Assembly: GCA_037957365.1 (NCBI GenBank)
Contig: JARHVA010002427.1
Span: forward strand, 62,001 to 126,000
From: Torreya grandis
Taxonomy: Eukaryota; Streptophyta; Pinopsida; Cupressales; Taxaceae
Direction of reading: 5' to 3'
Length of the DNA stretch: 64,000 bases
Position 1 is the first letter of the stretch, and each line of letters begins with the position of its first letter. Shown here piece after piece: positions 36,426-49,330 of the stretch. The translations under genes were made by a program, and so were the position numbers. The notes beneath the pieces are model-generated. The model was given only the letters and a program-made list of their open reading frames with translations. It was not told the origin of the DNA and did no database searches.

Positions 36426-37480
36426 AACCTATGGTGTATAGAATGTAGAAAAGAAGGACACCATAAAAATGATTATCCTAAAGTAAATACAAAATTCTAC
36501 AAACTTTTCCAAGTAGTAGGGCATACCATGACACAATACCATCTTCTACAGTAATATATCAAAAATCCTCAAAATCTATATTGTAATTTCTACAAATCAA
36601 CTAACCATGATGAGAATAATTATAGAGATTTGTAGGAACTTAAAGAGGGTATCTCCAAAAAAAAATTCATTGTAGTGTAGTAAATCTCCTTAGTAAATCA
36701 AACAATCCTACGCCTAGAAGTTGATAAGAATTGTGCAACCCAAATGGGTCCATAATGGATTTTGAGTTTACCACTATCCTAGCCTCATGGTCTAGTTAAA
36801 TGGACCCCTTATTCACCATGTTGTACACCTCCATCCCATCAATACTAGTATGCAGCACATTGGAGTTCACCCATAATGTAGCCACAATAATTGAATTGGA
36901 CTCCTCCAGCTATGCAACAACAATTGAGTATGGGAGATAATAATTAGTAATACTAGCATTGGAATTTTGTACAACCACAAGGAGGATACCAAGCGGGATA
37001 TCAATATAATATAGTAGGATGTTGAGGTGGTTATAGAAGAGGATACCAAAGTGGTAGAGGAAACAAATATTAGTGGTCTCCCCTATAATGTTACCTATAT
37101 GGAGAGTAAAATCATGTCCAAAGAAATTGCCTAATGAATATACATAGACAATCATATTATGCATAATATAGACTCTCTAATCAATATGATATATAAGATT
37201 GTTCTATTTTAGATAAGTAGAGAAAGGACAAAATTTTATGAAATGTAAACATGGTAAGTGTGGAACCTAAAGGAAATGTGTTTTTAAATGTTGTGACATG
37301 GCAACAGCATACAGAAAAAGAAATGTCTCTACTTGAGATGCCTCAGGATTAGGGTGTCAAAAAATTTAGACAAAATAAATACCTAGATCTAGCTATAGAA
37401 AAGAGTCTTATAAACAAAGTTGCATAGTTTTTGAAAAAAAAAAACAATAATAGGAAACTATTAATGGTGATGCTATAGTA
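36426..37480 (+). pseudogene. Element D gag, C-terminal part with two zinc knuckles (degenerate)
   Basis: Continues the gag frame cut by E. A first zinc knuckle at 36435-36476 reads CIECRKEGHHKNDY; its last cysteine is now tyrosine. A second at 37089-37130 reads CYLYGE-stop-NHVQRNC, with the second cysteine changed to tyrosine. Both fit C-x2-C-x4-H-x4-C once these changes are allowed for. Between them is a region rich in tyrosine, glycine and glutamine (around 36960-37070, GYQAGYQYN). Zinc knuckles bind element RNA. Both losses are G to A on this strand, again cytosine decay on the other strand. Confidence 0.82.
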
Positions 37481-37679
37481 ATTGATGCAAAAATGTATGG
37501 CTAAATTATGTGCATCATACTACAAGAGAGAGTTTTCACTATGCTCATGGACCTATGAAAACTTTTGAGTACTCTACAAAATGAATATATATCATAAAAC
37601 ATCATGAATCTACTACATAATCTTTTGGAATGTACATAGCATGGCTAACAAAAGATAGAAAAACTAGTCTCGTATGTCA

Positions 37680-38787
37680 AGATAAAGAAACCATGGGATG
37701 TTGACATGCGGATTGATATTGAAGTTGTTGGATACAAGATTTGAAATGTTATCTTTGATTTCAACATCACTATAAATATGATTCCCAGATCCACATGGGA
37801 AGTGATTGGATGACTAGCTCTTAGCTACAACCTAGTAACTCTGAGTTTGGCTAACTACGTAAAAGTTGAGCCTATTAGTAGATTGGAGGATGTTGAGATT
37901 AAAGTTATAGACTTGTCTCTGTTAGGAGACTTTGAGGTCATAGACATGAAAAATATAGCAACCCACTACCTTGTACTAATAGGAAAAAATGGGTGTATGA
38001 TATTTAGATGACTATCAATATAGTACATAACCATCTTGAGGCATATCAAGGTGATAAGGTTATTGTCATTCTTCTCAATAGAGGGCACAAGCCATACATA
38101 ATTCCTACTAAACCAAAATTTTAACATGTTCCACAAGAAAATAGTTGGATGAAGTTCAATATTAAGGAGAATCCAAATGCTTCGCATGCAGCACAATGTA
38201 ACTTCCTATACCAACATGCCAAACCTCAACTATAGTCACTGCTCACCCAATAATTAAACATATTAAAATAATGGAGATTGAAACCAATAGCTGTACATCC
38301 AATTGTAAATTAGTTTATTATTAAAGACTACAGCTTCATGTCTACAAAATCTCCCACTCACTCATAAGTTGATTTCCTATATCAATCTGATGAACACATG
38401 TAGGATTACATAAAATTGATAAGGGAAGACACTTTACCCTAGGAAGTAGCTTCATATATCAATGGTGATTCAGATACTCATCTCCTTAACTGGGCCCATG
38501 GTGATCATGAACTCTAACCCATGAGGATGGTATTTATGCATGAATGTCAACTACATATATAATATGTAATAGAGGACATCAATGATTTTATTTTGTGCCT
38601 ACAAGTCCATATTATGAATATCAATTAGTGGGTTGGCAAATTGAACTATGCCTTGAATGGAGTTATTGTACTTGGTGGGTAACTCATCGAGACAATAAAC
38701 TTGAGTGGGATGATGCTTGTAAACTCATGATTAATATATTTTAACTTCCACAATTCATCTATACTAATTGGCCATTTTTTTAAGAAG
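37680..38787 (+). pseudogene. Element D protease region (degenerate)
   Basis: A frame beginning near 37707 reads MRIDIEVVGYKI and then VIFDFNITINMIPRSTWEVI, which has the shape of a retroelement aspartic protease but with the D-S/T-G triad altered to D-F-N. It continues as LSLANYVKVEPISRLEDVEI and THYLVLIGKNG. The following 500 bases are a polar interval before RT, with many stops, where element F has inserted. Confidence 0.65.
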
Positions 38788-39062
38788 TGTTAGCATAATT
38801 ATGTATTTACCTTGGGTTATTGACTAAGGTATTAAGTATATGGTTAGTTGCCTTAACCATTTGGGTTAAGAGGTTATTTTGTTTAATAGGTTTATCTATT
38901 TTCATGTTAGCTAATGTTGGTTATTTTACCCACCCTTTTCACATGTTTCTTGGGTGGCTCATTTCTTTGCCTATTTAATAGGCCTTCTTGTATTGTTCAA
39001 AGATGGATAGTATTTTATGAATACAATCTAGTTCTTTCTCACTCTCTATTTTTTATCTAATA
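38788..39062 (+). repeat. Element F 5' LTR
   Basis: Begins TGTTAGCATAATTATG and ends tctaata (probably from tctaaca). It is the same length as the 3' LTR. A palindromic AT-rich ctatttaatagg near 38968-38979 is conserved in both LTRs and may act as the TATA region. Confidence 0.95.
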
Positions 39063-39077
39063 TGGTATTCAGAGCCC
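39063..39077 (+). other. Element F primer binding site (initiator Met tRNA type)
   Basis: tggtattcagagccc directly follows the LTR. It is the Met-type site with one extra t in the middle. It supports plus-strand orientation. Bases 39078-39896 are an untranslated leader without a clear frame. Confidence 0.88.
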
Positions 39078-39896
39078 ATGGTTCATAGAGCTTGAGTGGA
39101 GGTCTTTAGAACCCAGATAGGTTGGTGTCTTGTTAAGGAGGAGCTTCATGTGCCCAATGGAGAGCCAGAGTAGAGAGAAAATTCTATAAGCTCAACATGA
39201 AGACCAAAAATACCCAAGAGGATAAAAATACCAAATAAGATCAAAAGAAGGTTAGAAGTAGTTTTAGATGGTTTAAAGCCTCTGTTTATTTTTTATAGGT
39301 AGATCATATGGCCTAGGCATCATATAGTTTATGGAAAGGTGGAAAAATTCAAATCTTGATCATTTTTAGTGAAATAAGAGTCTAAATTATGAGTTAATTT
39401 ATAACATGAACAGTGGTGTATATGGTTTGTGATTTGGCTGAGAAATAAGATTAGAATATGTGCCTAAAGTTTCATAGGTAGGCTAATTTTTTGATTGGTT
39501 AAATATTTTCATGAAATTTTTTACCTAAATTTTTATTATTTCAGTTATTTTTAATTTTTTAATTGCAATAAATCAAATCTTTAGCCAATATGGGTTATTG
39601 GGGACCTCCTGTTGATTAATAATCATAGAAACATCTATATAGTTAAAAATTTCATCATTTTCTAGGGTTTTTATCTAGATGTGGATGGAGAAATATTTTT
39701 TTTAAATTAGAGTTGTAGGTTTCTTGATTTAATTGTTTTAGTGGTATAAAATTAGAGATCTTGAAAATAGTATTGAGTTTGTTACTAAAAACTGGTAGAG
39801 TTGTTTAGTGTCAATATAGAATCAATATGTAGAAGAAATCTTTATAAAATTCATTATATTTTTTTATTTAATTGTTTTCATGAAAAAATAGGTCAA

Positions 39897-40780
39897 ATGG
39901 CTAGTATTCAGCACTTGTTACTACCAAATTCTCAAAAATTGATTGGCAAGAACTTTAGTTTGTGGAGTCACAAGGTTTTGAGGATACATGAATATCAAAA
40001 CCTTGATCAAAAAGTGATTATTAAATATCAAAGGCCTACTAATATTATGATGACTATGATAAATGCCATCATGAGGCTCTAATGTTTTTAAAACTATCAA
40101 TAGCAGATAATCTAATCTTAGAGGTCATAAATGAGACAATTGTATCAATTTTGTGGACTAGTCTTACTTCAAAATATTAAGCTTCTTAAGTTGATAGGGA
40201 ATTGTATTTGAATAATTTTTTATTTTATAATAATATGCAAGAAGGTGGTTATGTTTCTAAGTTTTTATTGTAGATCAAGGATATCATTGATCAGTTGAAG
40301 GCTATGCAAAAGCCTGTTGATGAGCAAGATTTGATTGCTCTAGTTATGTAGAATCTTCCACCTTCATTTGAGTCATTTTTAGAGTCCTTACACATTATTT
40401 TTGAGATGCAAACATTAGACTTTGAAAAAATTTCCACATTTCTATTGTAAAAGGAGATACAGCAAGAGCAGACAGTGTTGTTTACATCTACTTCTATAGA
40501 GAGTGCATTCTTCATTAAGGGAAAGGGTAAGTAGTTTGGTAAAACTACTAGTTCTTTGATAGAAACTTCACAAGTAATTTTTTCTAATAAGATATCTAAA
40601 TGGAAATATTTTTACTATAAGCAACCTAGTCACCTTAAGAAATATTGTAGGAAAAGACAACATGATATGGCTAACCCTAATAAGAAAGCTCATCATGTGA
40701 ATGTAGTTGAAGGTGAAGGCAAGGAATCATTTCTTGATTTGGCCTTCATGTATTCCAGTGGTAATTCTATAGTGGATTGA
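39897..40780 (+). pseudogene. Element F gag (degenerate)
   Basis: Starts at ATG 39897 (MASIQHLLLPNSQKLIGKNF, then SLWSHKVLRIHEYQ), which is the usual beginning of a copia Gag (UBN2-like). It shifts frame near 40040 and continues with YVSKFLL-stop-IKDIIDQLKAM and LPPSFESFLESL. The fragment 40556-40780 holds a zinc-knuckle remnant, YFYYKQPSHLKKYC, with its first cysteines lost, and ends ASFMYSSG-like before the protease. Stops are mostly TAG at glutamine positions. Confidence 0.9.
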
Positions 40781-42010
40781 GCTTGGTACTTTTATTTATG
40801 GGAATCTCAACATTATACATGCCATAAGGACTGGTATGTGGATTTTTCTAAAAATAATAGTAGTAATGAATTTGTATCTTTTGGAGATGGTATAACTCAT
40901 TTTGTAAATGGATATGGTAATTTTTAGATCAGTTTTAATGGTGAAATTTGGTATACATTTAAGAATGTAAGGTATGTGCCTGATATGAATAAATAATTTC
41001 TTTCCATTAGTGAGATCACTTCAAAATATGATTGTGTTGTAAAGTTTTAAGGACAATAATAATTAGTCACTACCAGAGATAATGAGATTATTGTTATTGG
41101 GATTAGTGAGAAAGGATTGTATAAGATAATAGATCCAAAAAGGGAAAATAAAATTTCACTTCTTGTGGTTGATATCACAAGTTCACTATGGCATGAAAGG
41201 AATGGCAATTTGAATTTATAGTATTTGAATACATTGGGGAAGACTATTATGGTTAAGGGGATTATTTCTATTTAGGATAGTCATTATGTATGTACAGAAT
41301 GTCAGTTGGGGAAGCAAGTTAGACATTCATTTGATGTAGGTAAAGCTTCACAATATAAGGGAGTATTAGATCTAGTACATGTGGATTTGCATGGTCCAAT
41401 GCAGACACCTACCCCTTTTGGAGCCCATTATTTTATATTATTGGTTGATGATTTCTCTATGAAAAAGAGGGTATACTTTCTAGTAAAAAAAATATAATTG
41501 TTTTTCTAACTTCCTTACTTGGAAACCTATGGTTGAAAAATAGGTGATAAGGTCAATGAAATCTCTTAGAATGGCTCATGGGGATGATTTTATCTAAAAA
41601 CATTTCAAGTAGTTTTGTGCCACTAAAGACATACATAGATAGTACACTACCCCTTACACTCTACAATAAAATGGAGTTGTGGAAAGGTGAAATAGGATAG
41701 TGATGGATATGGCTCATTGTATGGTCCAAAGTAGAAATGTCCCATATAGATTTTGGGTAAAAGTAGTGAATATGGTAGTGTACATCCTCAACAAAATTTG
41801 TACAAAATAATTAGATAATATGACTTCAGAGGAGGCTTGGTCAGGTTGAACTCTAGATGTAGGTGCTTTCTAAATTTTTGGTTGTGTAACTTTTACAGTT
41901 ATTCCTAGTCAAAAGAGAAGTAAATTGAACATGAAAAGCAAAGAATGTATGTTTTTTGGGTATAGTGAGTAGTCAAATACCTACAGATTACTTGATGTTT
42001 CTAATAATAA
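40781..42010 (+). pseudogene. Element F protease, pre-integrase and integrase (degenerate)
   Basis: The protease and pre-integrase interval contains FVSFGDGITHFVNGYGNF and FKNVRYVPDMNK. The pre-integrase piece SSLWHERNGNLNL is at about 41185. Integrase is clearest at 41306-41497: the zinc-binding CQLGKQVRHSF and DLVHVDLHGPMQTPTPFG with the first catalytic aspartate, then ILLVDDFSM. Later pieces include GVVER-stop-NRIVMDMAH-like sequence at 41672-41720 with the catalytic glutamate. The C-terminal part ends near 42010. Confidence 0.88.
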
Positions 42011-42239
42011 AGTTATGGTAAATAGAGATGTCATATTAAATGAATATATGTCATACTTCATAGCAACTGTTACAATTTTTGATATTAATTCATTGTTTTA
42101 TTCTAATGATTCTATTATAAGTTATGGTGTGAAAGTTGATCAAGATTCTAGTTCATCAATGGAATCACATTCTAGGGAGGGAATTAATGAAGGTTATTAT
42201 GAGGTTTCAATATATCAATCAAAGAAGCCAAAGTGATAT

Positions 42240-43870
42240 TTTACCACAATGGAAGCACTAAAGGAGGAAGACTTGCCACAGGGTGTGGAAGGAAGAAGAT
42301 TGAGATCAGGAAAGCATTTTGGAAATAGAGGTAAGCATGAAAATTTTGCTCTAACAATTGTTGTTTCACATGTATTTGAGCCTAATTCTTTTTCAAAGGA
42401 CAAATGGAATCATGAGTGGTAATTAGCCATTGAATTTTAATATGATTCCTTGATGAAAAATAAGACTTGGGAGATCATGGAACTACCACCAAGAAAGAAA
42501 TTCATTGGTTGTAAATGGATTTACAAGGTAAAATGCAAAGTAGATGTTTCCTTAGACAAATACAAAGATAGACTTGTTTCAAAAGGTTATACACAAGGAA
42601 GGGGTTGATTATGAGGATACTTTTGCTCCTATTACAAAGATGGTAAATTTTCATTTGATTGTTGCTATTTTTGCTCAGTTTGGATGGCAGGTGCACCAAA
42701 TAGATGTCAATAGTGCTTTATTGAATGGAGATCTAGAGTAGAAAGTACACATGATTCAACCATATGGTTTTTAGGTTCCTAGTAAGTAATATCTTATTTT
42801 CAAGTTAATCAAGTCCTTGTATGGGCTTAAGTAGACTCCTCAAGCCTAGCATATGAAGATAGATACATACCTTAGGGAGTCTAGTTTCAAAAGGTGTAAC
42901 TATAAACCAACTCTCTATATGAAGGTATCTAAAATGATATATTGATTCTCATTGTATATGTTGACGATATAGACATCATTAACAGTAGTGCTAGTCTCAT
43001 TTAGCAAATGAAAGCTGATATTTGTTATTTTTTACACATGATAGACTTAGGACTACTGAAATACTTTTTAGGTGTTGAGTTTTGGCAAGGTGATTGTGTT
43101 GTTTTCATGTCATAGAATAAGTATGCTAAATCATTACTAGAAAGGTTTATAATGATTGATTTTAATCCAACTCACACACCTATATAAGTTGGATCTAAAA
43201 TTTAAACTAACACTGCTTCACCTCCAATCAACGAAATAGTGTATTGGCAGTTAGTGGGTAGTCTTATTTACCTCACTACCACTCAATCGACTTTTTTTTT
43301 CAATGAGTTTTTATCTCACTTCATATATAAATAATAAAAGTACATTGGTTATTTATAAAATGGGTATTAAGATATGTAAAAGGTACTCTTGACTTTGGCA
43401 TACTATATGACAAGTCTATAGATCTTGAGATTTTAGGATATTTTGAATATGATTGGGTAGGATCAATAGATTCAAGAAAATATACAATAGGCTATTATTC
43501 ACTCTTGGTTTAAGATTTTTCTCATGGAAAATCAAACTACAAACTATAGTGGCATTATCTTCAATAGAAGTAGAGTATAAATTTATGGTCAGTATAGGTT
43601 GTGAAACTATGTGGATAAAAAAAGTATTGGAGGATCTTCAATTTGAGTCATCAAAGCCTACTCTAATTTTTTGTGATAACTAGAGTGTTCTGAATATGGT
43701 GAAGAATCTATTATTCCATGCCAGGACCATACACATTGAGGTTCACCATCATTACATTTGATATTTAGTTTCAAATGAAGACATTAGTCTCTTCTACTAC
43801 CCCACTATAGAGTATCCAGCTAATATAATAACCAAACCACTTGGTGTAGACAAGTTTATAAAATTTAGAG
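42240..43870 (+). pseudogene. Element F reverse transcriptase and RNase H (degenerate)
   Basis: RT begins near 42400 with WNHEW-stop-LAIEF and ENMELPPRKKFI-like sequence, then IGCKWIYKVKCKVDVSLDKY. The palm includes GWQVHQIDVNSALLNGDLE and an intact active-site YVDD at 42957-42968 (ILIVYVDDIDIINSS). RNase H lies at about 43390-43860: DFGILYDKSIDLEILGYFEY, then DSRKYTIGYYSL, and its end HARTIHIEVHHHYI and PANIITKPLGVDKF. Frame changes occur near 42590 and 43500. Confidence 0.92.
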
Positions 43871-43902
43871 ATAAACTTGGTTTTATTTCTAGTTTTATCA
43901 TT

Positions 43903-43911
43903 AAGGGAGGG
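43903..43911 (+). other. Element F polypurine tract
   Basis: aagggaggg directly before TGTTAG of the 3' LTR. It lies shortly after the RNase H frame ends. Confidence 0.9.
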
Positions 43912-44186
43912 TGTTAGTATAATTATGTATTTACCTTGGGTTATTGACTAAGTTAATAATTCTATGGTTAGTTACCTTAACCATTTGGGTTAAGAGATTA
44001 GTTTGTTTAATGGGCTTAAATATTTTCATGCTAGCTAATGTTGGTTATTTTACCCACCCTTTTCACATGTTTATCAGGTGGCTAATTTCTTTTCCTATTT
44101 AATAGGCCTTCTTGTATTATTCAGAGATGGAAAGTACATTGTGAATATAATTTGGTTCTTTTTCACTCTTTATGTTTTATCTAATA
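43912..44186 (+). repeat. Element F 3' LTR
   Basis: Begins TGTTAGTATAATTATG and ends tctaata. It is followed directly by the target duplication agaag and then by element D. Confidence 0.95.
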
Positions 44187-45179
44187 AGAAGGTGAGTGTT
44201 ACAAGATTATTATACATAAATGTGTTAAATTTTGGATTTAGGAATTTTTGGAACCCAATTATTAGGTTCACATTTTCCACTATACACTTGCTCCACTACC
44301 TATAACACGGTACATGCACCAGGACCATAGGAGAGAAACCAATCACTAGGCACAAGTATAGAGTGATTTCATACAAACTTTTGTATTTGAAGATGAAAAT
44401 ACTATAGTTCATAATTCACTACAAAAACTAAAGTACTTTCTATGCCATGGGTGTGTAGAAGATTTGAGTACCATAATAGAATTGACTATGTATAAAAATG
44501 CAGCCTCTAATCTTAATTCAGTACTTCACAAGTATAAAGTTGATAAGACTGAAGAATAATATTTAACACAACCTTGTCACCAAGTCTAGGATGAGGCAAA
44601 AAATAGTGAATATTATAATTCTAATGTTGATTTAGATTTAAATGATTTATTTAAACTTGATCAGCCTATAGAACCATTCAAAGACACCGGTGTATCACTA
44701 ACTAAAGAAGATAAGTTATGCATCATCTAAATACTATAATAGGAATGTCAAATGAAGATCTAGGAATTTTTAGATGAAGGAAAATGCAATATTTATTAGT
44801 AGCCTCTCAAAAAGCATGTCGCTAAAATTTGAATAGAGGAGGTTCCAAAACTAGGAAGCATTGGTGAATATTAGATGGAAATTGAAATTTTGAAAGACCT
44901 ACAACTTTTGAGGGATTACCAAGATGTCTTTCCCACCAAATTCTTAGAGGTTCAAAGAGTTGACCCATCTCGTGGTGAGATGCACATTGAATTGAAGGAG
45001 TGCACACATTCGATCAAGAAGTGACCATATAAACTCAATCCCAATATGAAGCTAAAGGTAAAGGCAAAATTGTATAGAATACAAAATGTAAGGATAATCT
45101 ATCTTGTAAAAAAATTTGACTGGTTAAGCTCAATGGTAGTTTATCCCAAGAAAATAAGAGAAATATAGGTATATGGGGA
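44187..45179 (+). pseudogene. Element D protease-RT interval and start of RT (degenerate)
   Basis: After F the D sequence resumes. A polar interval (for example VFEDENTIVHNSLQKLKYF at about 44378) leads to the RT start: LLRDYQDVFPTKFLE at about 44905, then GEMHIELKECTHSIKK and PYKLNPNMKLKVKAKLYRIQ, all typical of the N-terminal end of Ty3/gypsy RT. It continues as WLSSMVVYPKKIREI-stop-VYGD and is cut there by element G. The rest of RT is at 53007. Confidence 0.9.
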
Positions 45180-46381
45180 TATAGTCATATAAAATGTCCA
45201 AATTGTTAGTTTGAATGTAGCTTGTAACACCCCATAAATAGGTCCTTTTTACATGCTCTTACAACCCTTATAGATGCATTTTTACTCATTACCAATCATC
45301 AATAACCTTCTAAATAGTCATTCCACCTCAGCCAGACAATATTCCCCATGCCAATCATATTCCCCTAGGTCCTCAACATGTAGGATTATAGCACCCCATT
45401 TGGACTATAGTACCCCATAGATAAGTGTCTCATTTTTTATGATCCTACCCATTTACACTTTAAACCCAACGATCATTTTCATCTGGTCCTTATCCTTAAT
45501 TATGTCATCCTAATGCAAATACGTCTAACCTATTACCAATTATTACCTATAAAATTCCACTCAAAGCTCATTTATAAAGGAGGTGAATAAACTTACAAAT
45601 CAAACAAGAATACAAATAAATAACTAAGGAAAACTTCTTTATTCTTTGCACACAGTTTCCCAACATAACTACAAACCTACTCAAATCCTCATACCAATCC
45701 CTCGCCACCTCAAACATTATGAATTTAGAATTTGCATCCGCATCACACTATTACACAAAGAACATTAGGTGGGACAACTACATATGGTTATATCCCTCTT
45801 CAAAGTATTGGTATGTAGGTAGCATGCCTACATAATGGGTGTGGATTGTAAGTTAAGTATATCTTTCACACTAATCCCCCTCTTTTTCAAGTGACACAAA
45901 TGTTATTTTATCAAGCATGATAGAAGGTTAGGGTTTGAATATAAAATTAGCACCATAGTGATTTCCATCAATGATCAACACTTGATTTTTTATAGACATA
46001 CTCACACAGGCATATCACTATACAAAAGGTTTTAGGTCTTTGTGATTAGTTTCGATAATAGTGATAGGAATAGATAATAGCACTAAAAACCAAAGCATCC
46101 ACTATTTGGTGATCCTATCCTTTCACCCAATGAAAGTTAGATTTAGGTTTATGATACCTTCCCAGTATTACATAGCCATTTTCAACCTATGTATCAACCA
46201 TCTTAGTCTATTTTCTAGCTAAGTTATATTCTTATTTATTTATGTTTTTAGAAAGGTGAAAAAGATAAACGGTTGCACAAATTAGGATTATATTTATTTC
46301 TATATTCTATACTGATTTATTAATCTAAACCCTTAACTAAAATAGGAATAAAACTCCATTATTCCCAAATAATTTAAATCA
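45180..46381 (+). repeat. Element G 5' LTR
   Basis: Starts tatagtcatataaaatg (tgtagtc in the 3' copy, so G to A at the second base) and ends aaatca. Aligns to 51800-53006 from end to end, with blocks such as gccagacaat and taggtcctttt. A TATA box is at 45548-45554. The next bases, tttagtgaacctgacttac (46382-46400), are the expected primer region, but I cannot name the tRNA. Confidence 0.92.
45548..45554 (+). promoter_or_regulatory. TATA box of element G 5' LTR
   Basis: tataaaa in acctataaaattcc; the 3' LTR has ccctataaaagcc at 52167-52173. It is followed within 60 bases by the conserved aaagctcatttataaagg. Confidence 0.6.
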
Positions 46382-46769
46382 TTTAGTGAACCTGACTTAC
46401 TTTATTTGCACACAAAAACCCTAAAAACCTTAGGGAAAATTCTTTGTTGATTTTAGTAGTACCTTTCTAATTTTTCCTACATATATAAATCAAAATTTCA
46501 CATTTAATTTTTAAAATTCACCATAGTAATTTTAAAAATCATTTATTTCAAACCCTAGTAAAATATACTATGTCCCTAGGCTTTTGAGGTATCACCTTAC
46601 ATGTTAGTGAAATTTGTATCTTTTTTATGCATATTCTAGTTTATTGTCTTTAGGACTTTAAATTTCCTTTATTTAGTACTTTCCTTCCATTGCATTTTTC
46701 TTATTACAACTTATTACAGAAAATGCAATCCACTTTCGCTTTGGTTTCCTACTTTAACAAAGGCCTAAT

Positions 46770-48235
46770 ATATGGGCTTTGATGAAACTAATAAGAGGGA
46801 ACTTCAAGACCTTTTAACTAAAAATCCTAATATGCAAGATGATATGCTTAAAATACTACTATAATAATAATAAAAAACAAAAAATGGTCAATCCTCTGAA
46901 ACCATAGAAAAATCAATTGTAAATGACACTATAGGGGCAATTATGTCTCATCAACCCCCTATAGCAGCCCAACCTTTGTATGTGGCACCACCAATTACAG
47001 CTAGTACATCTTTGCCTCCTGATGTGGTTACCCTTGTGCAAGAGATTAAATATCTTAAATCCAAGGTGCTACATCTTGAGCAAGGTGCCTCTAGACCAAC
47101 ATAGGGTTTGGACTCTTTTGCTCTACTTCATACACTATTGGCATGCCATATTGCTTCTACACACTTATCACCAGGTTTTGTTCAACCCAGGCTCACTCTA
47201 TATAATGGAAAGGGTGGTCTAGAGACACATTTGAGAGACTTTCATGTAGCACACTTGGACTATGTTCCAAATGATTGGTTACTAACCAAGTTATTTCCAT
47301 AGAGTTTAAAGGATTATGCTCTACAATGGTTCTATAGTCTATTGAGTCAGTTGGTCAAAGCATTCAATCCTTTAGCTAACATGTTCCCATCTCATTTCAT
47401 CATTAACATATGTGACAAATTTTATTATACCCAAGTTGCATAATTTACAAAAAGGTCAAATAAGCATCTCATAGATTATGTTCTTAGTTATAAGACTATC
47501 TTGGCTAAAATGACTAGCCTCATGGCCGATCAAGAATTACAAGATCTCTTTAAATAGAATATTTTGCTAGCTTTACATGAGTCAATAATGTTCAAAAAAA
47601 ATTCTTTCTTCACTGAGTTATGTCATACACTAAAGGAAAGGGAAGTAAAATTAATTTAAATGGGAAAACTCAAGTACACAAGCATATCAAAAACAACAAA
47701 CAAGAGTAACTATAAATTCCCATACAAAGTAAAGGTTAATGATATAAAAATTCAAAATCAAGCTACAATTAATGCAAATTCAAATCCCCCTTAGTGAGTG
47801 GTTTTGTTAATGCCTCCTCAGTGAGCCTTTACCAATCTACCAGTATCTCTAGCCAAAGACTTACAGTAGCTATTAGAATTCAATGTCCTATCTCTCCCTC
47901 CTATCTTGTAAGTTGATATGACAAAGCCTCTTCCACATGGATATGATCAAAATGTATTGTATGATTTTCATAGGGCACTAGGACACACAATGAAAAAATG
48001 CATTAGTTTGTGACATAAGATACAAGACTTGATAGATGATAACCTTATTGATCTTAGCACTCTAGTTGAGCCTCTTTAGGCAAAGCAAACATAGGATAAG
48101 GCTCTAAAAAATTTCTCAGATCCTTTCCCATAGCATTCTAAATAGGAGATAGGGGGAACATCAAGTGTTCACCATGCATATCATGCATACCCTCCATCAT
48201 CTACATACTAGGCACCTATAATTGAGTCACATCCT
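46770..48235 (+). pseudogene. Element G gag (degenerate)
   Basis: A frame from about 46770 gives a polar N-terminus and then a helical piece (LVQEIKYLKSKVLHLEQG). The capsid part at about 47150-47650 reads PRLTLYNGKGGLETHLRDFH, then LFP-stop-SLKDYALQWFYSL and LMADQELQDLFK. This is the Retrotrans_gag pattern of plant Ty3 elements. Near 47950 a degenerate knuckle-like YDFHRALGHTMKKC occurs. The frame joins to the protease. Stops are mostly TAG. Confidence 0.85.
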
Positions 48236-48754
48236 TTGAGCAACATGATTGGTGTGTATAATTATAGAGTTCCAACTAGACCTTCGATCTTCTTCTTAGA
48301 GAAAGAGATAGTTAAGGATGATTTGGATTACTATACACTCTTTATCAAAGTCTATATTGATCACCATCTCATTCATAGTCTTCTCATAGACAATGGATCC
48401 AGTGTGAACATGTACACTATGACATTACTTCAACATTTAGGATATTTAGATCAGGATATCACCTTGATGGACATAGTTATCAGTGGATTTAGTGGGCACA
48501 TACAGAGATCATTAAGTGAGATTATAATTCCTTTATAAGTTGGTCCAGCACATGTGTCCACACCATTTACTATTATTCCTAGTGTAAGAGTCTTCAAATT
48601 ATTTCTTGGTCAATCATGGATCCAAAAACTTCATGCAATACCTTATAAAATTCATAGATGCATGAAATACATTCTTGCTAACCAGATTGTTATAGTTGGT
48701 GGAGTTCCATATGAGTTACCACTTCCCACTTTAGATCCATCTCCTACTCTATAG
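48236..48754 (+). pseudogene. Element G aspartic protease (well preserved)
   Basis: Two adjoining open pieces (48236-48538 and 48554-48754) are in the same frame, separated by one TAA. The first contains FIKVYIDHHLIHSLLIDNG and SSVNMYTMTLLQHLGYL; the active-site position has D-N-G, as in many Tat-like plant elements. The second contains LFLGQSWIQKLHAIPYKIHR, the end of the protease fold, and CMKYILANQIVIV. It would cut Gag. Its good state compared with gag may be chance. No RT follows. Confidence 0.88.
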
Positions 48755-49330
48755 TCACCATTTTCATCTCCTCCACTAGTTATAGTTCTTCTTCTAGTTG
48801 AGATTCATACATAGTTGAGGATTCCCTCGCCAGCACAGAGAGTTCATACACTTTCATGGAGGCCTCCCTTAGAGTGACCACTACATCAACAATATTTTCA
48901 AGACTTTAAATAGTTTCTAACTATAGTATTCACACCTAGGGACATATAATTGATGTATCATTCCTTTACACATAGAGAATATTTTTAGAGATCTACTACC
49001 AGATGGGTCCCTAAGAGCCCCACAATTACATCCACTTCTCAAAGTTATAGGGGGAGCCCACAATTGGTTTCCAATATAGATATTTTAGAGTACTTATAAT
49101 ATACATAGATTTCAGAGTCACAGTCTTAGCCCTTCCATCATACTTCATGATCATGCATGATCACTCTCCTTGATACAAAACACTATGATAGGGAGTCTCT
49201 TATGAGATTCATCTATTAATATCATTTCTTCTCAACCTTTCTTGTATATAGTTTTTCAACTTACTTGTACATAGTTTCCTTTTGATTTCTTATACATAGT
49301 TTACTTATGATTACTTATACATAGCTTATT

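Larger units (their letters stand above)
38788..44186 (+). mobile_element. Element F: Ty1/copia retrotransposon, complete structure
   Basis: A 5.4 kb element with two LTRs of exactly 275 bp, a clear Met primer site, a polypurine tract and a perfect target duplication, agaag, at 38783-38787 and 44187-44191. Order: gag, protease, integrase, RT, RNase H, which is Ty1/copia. The RT box YVDD is intact, but all genes are interrupted by stops. By eye about 30 of 275 LTR positions differ (about 89 percent identity), so although it lies in the innermost layer it is still old. Confidence 0.95.
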
